From Clostridiales bacterium (GTDB taxonomy: Bacteria > Bacillota > Clostridia > Saccharofermentanales > Saccharofermentanaceae): DNA of 64,000 nt. Made by a program: the position numbers and the translations under genes. Where the stretch lies: contig JAFWLP010000052.1 of NCBI GenBank assembly GCA_017511005.1, forward strand, positions 1 through 64,000. The letters are read 5' to 3'. Of this stretch, positions 63,070 through 64,000 are shown in pieces (the first letter of the stretch is position 1; each line of letters begins with the position of its first letter). Under the pieces are notes generated by a model, which was not told the origin of the DNA, made no database searches, and saw nothing but the letters and a program-made list of their open reading frames with translations.

Positions 63070-63696
63070 TTACGAGAACTTCTTACCTGCAGCGAGCTTC
63101 AACGCCTTGCGGATGAGCTCTTCCAGACCTATGCCGTCTTCATAAGCCGAAGCAACGGCATCTGCTGCTTCCTGATCCTTATATCCTAACACAACGAGAG
63201 CGCCTACTGCGTCCTGCATGACTCCCGAACCTGCTGTGCCTGAAGCACTGACGGGAACAGGCGCAGATGAGGAAACCGGGGCGCTTCCGAGCTGGGACTT
63301 AAGCTTATCCTTAAGTTCCACGATTATCTTCTCGGCACTCTTCTTGCCCAGGCCCTTTACGCTCGTCAGAAGAGATACGTTGCCGCTCATTACAGCCGCG
63401 GCGATCTGTTCTGCAGACAGCGAAGCACATATCGTATGGGCAACCTTGGGACCGATACCGCTTACGGTAATGAGCTTCAGGAACATCTCCTTCTGATCCC
63501 TGGAGATAAATCCGTAAAGCGAGATGTCGTCCTCCTTGACGCTCTGATACAGATAAACGGTAACCTCACTGCCTGCCCCTCCGATCTCCGCCGAGATCCC
63601 CAGAGGGCAGTTGATCAGATATCCTATGCCATTGTTCTCGACAACTATCTGCTGGTCGTTGCGTTCGGTTATTTGTCCCTTGATATATGCGTACAT
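63070..63696 (-). CDS. ruvA: Holliday junction-binding protein RuvA
   Basis: Tetramer-forming junction-binding protein. The 208-residue protein has [20 protein letters not shown] (OB domain), [19 protein letters not shown] and [21 protein letters not shown] (two helix-hairpin-helix motifs), a flexible linker, and the C-terminal domain III ([16 protein letters not shown]) that binds RuvB. It lies between ruvC and ruvB in order. Confidence 0.97.
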   Translation of the reverse strand: MYAYIKGQITERNDQQIVVENNGIGYLINCPLGISAEIGGAGSEVTVYLYQSVKEDDISLYGFISRDQKEMFLKLITVSGIGPKVAHTICASLSAEQIAAAVMSGNVSLLTSVKGLGKKSAEKIIVELKDKLKSQLGSAPVSSSAPVPVSASGTAGSGVMQDAVGALVVLGYKDQEAADAVASAYEDGIGLEELIRKALKLAAGKKFS

Positions 63697-63738
63697 CTGT
63701 TATCTCCTGTTAACCTGATAAGTAATTCTATCAATAAA

Positions 63739-64000
63739 TCACACAAATCCCTCATTACGGCCGGAATATCCGTATCTTCCGTACTGGTAGCCTGATACGG
63801 CCTTGCCCGAATATGCCGTTCCCGTGTTGGCAAGAGTGATTGCCAGAGCAAGCGCATCGGCTGCGTCATCGGGCTTCGGGATTTCCTTAAGGCCCAATAT
63901 CGATCTGGTCATGATCTGAACCTGCTTCTTCTCAGCCTTGCCGTAGCCGGTGATCGCAAGCTTGACCTGCCCCGGCGTAAATTCATACACTTCAACGCCT
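63739..64000 (-). CDS. ruvC: Crossover junction endodeoxyribonuclease RuvC, 5' end outside the window
   Basis: C-terminal part of RuvC, cut by the window edge; the true start lies beyond 64000. Visible parts are [27 protein letters not shown] and the Asp-rich catalytic helix [18 protein letters not shown] short Gly/Tyr-rich tail follows ([17 protein letters not shown]), which is longer than typical. It is the first visible gene of the ruvCAB-queH operon, 42 bases before ruvA. Confidence 0.9.
   Translation of the reverse strand, partial: GVEVYEFTPGQVKLAITGYGKAEKKQVQIMTRSILGLKEIPKPDDAADALALAITLANTGTAYSGKAVSGYQYGRYGYSGRNEGFV

Overview
The window looks like a chromosomal segment of a low- to mid-GC Gram-positive bacterium of the class Clostridia, most like Lachnospiraceae or Oscillospiraceae relatives. 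This rests on gene order and families read from the sequence: the def-fmt-rsmB-rlmN-prpC-prkC-rsgA-rpe-thiN operon in Bacillus/Clostridia order, a T-box leader on pheST, a sortase with a giant wall-anchored protein, a DUF5688 protein, QueH and RqcH. No rRNA, tRNA, CRISPR array, insertion sequence or prophage was seen. Most genes lie on the minus strand and are tightly packed housekeeping operons.

Layout. 1-295: no gene recognised. 296-3586 (-): yraN, then an aspartate-aminotransferase-like gene overlapping purB. 3690-7768: a degenerate GGDEF/EAL protein (+), an orphan PD-(D/E)XK-like protein (-), an AT-rich repeat-containing spacer and a second aminotransferase (+). 7846-20947 (-): a sortase with an altered active site and, directly upstream of it, a 4116-residue surface protein (subtilisin-like protease, thioester-like domain, CnaB/SpaA modules, 12 VaFE ester-bond repeats, RPQTG anchor). 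21040-22002 (-): DUF5688 protein. 22134-31147 (-): the def-to-thiN operon for start-codon maturation, rRNA methylation, PASTA kinase/phosphatase signalling and ribosome assembly. 31426-37055 (-): a small membrane protein, a YerC-type regulator, secA, purine nucleoside phosphorylase and S-adenosylhomocysteinase. 37126-39822 (-): three TadE/pseudopilin-like genes. 40073-43901 (-): pheS-pheT with promoter, T-box and terminator. 43910-44946 (-): an MBL hydrolase and a methylglyoxal-synthase-like protein lacking key residues. 45087-50701 (-): icd, a SEC-C protein, mreC, mreD and the elongation PBP2. 50893-55776 (-): comEC, a GH25 lipoprotein and holA. 55888-61377 (+): engB, two tandem 401-residue PRPP synthetases (the first with an altered catalytic loop), a small membrane protein and rqcH. 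61329-64000 (-): ruvC (partial), ruvA, ruvB and queH.

The most unusual locus is the giant protease/adhesin with its non-standard sortase: a secreted or wall-anchored protease head on a very long stalk that appears to be covalently stabilised. Other notable items are the PRPP synthetase pair that resembles a catalytic plus regulatory subunit arrangement, a methylglyoxal synthase fold without its catalytic residues, a YerC regulator with an insertion inside its DNA-binding helix-turn-helix, and an intrinsic terminator for the ruv-queH operon written inside the 3' coding end of rqcH.
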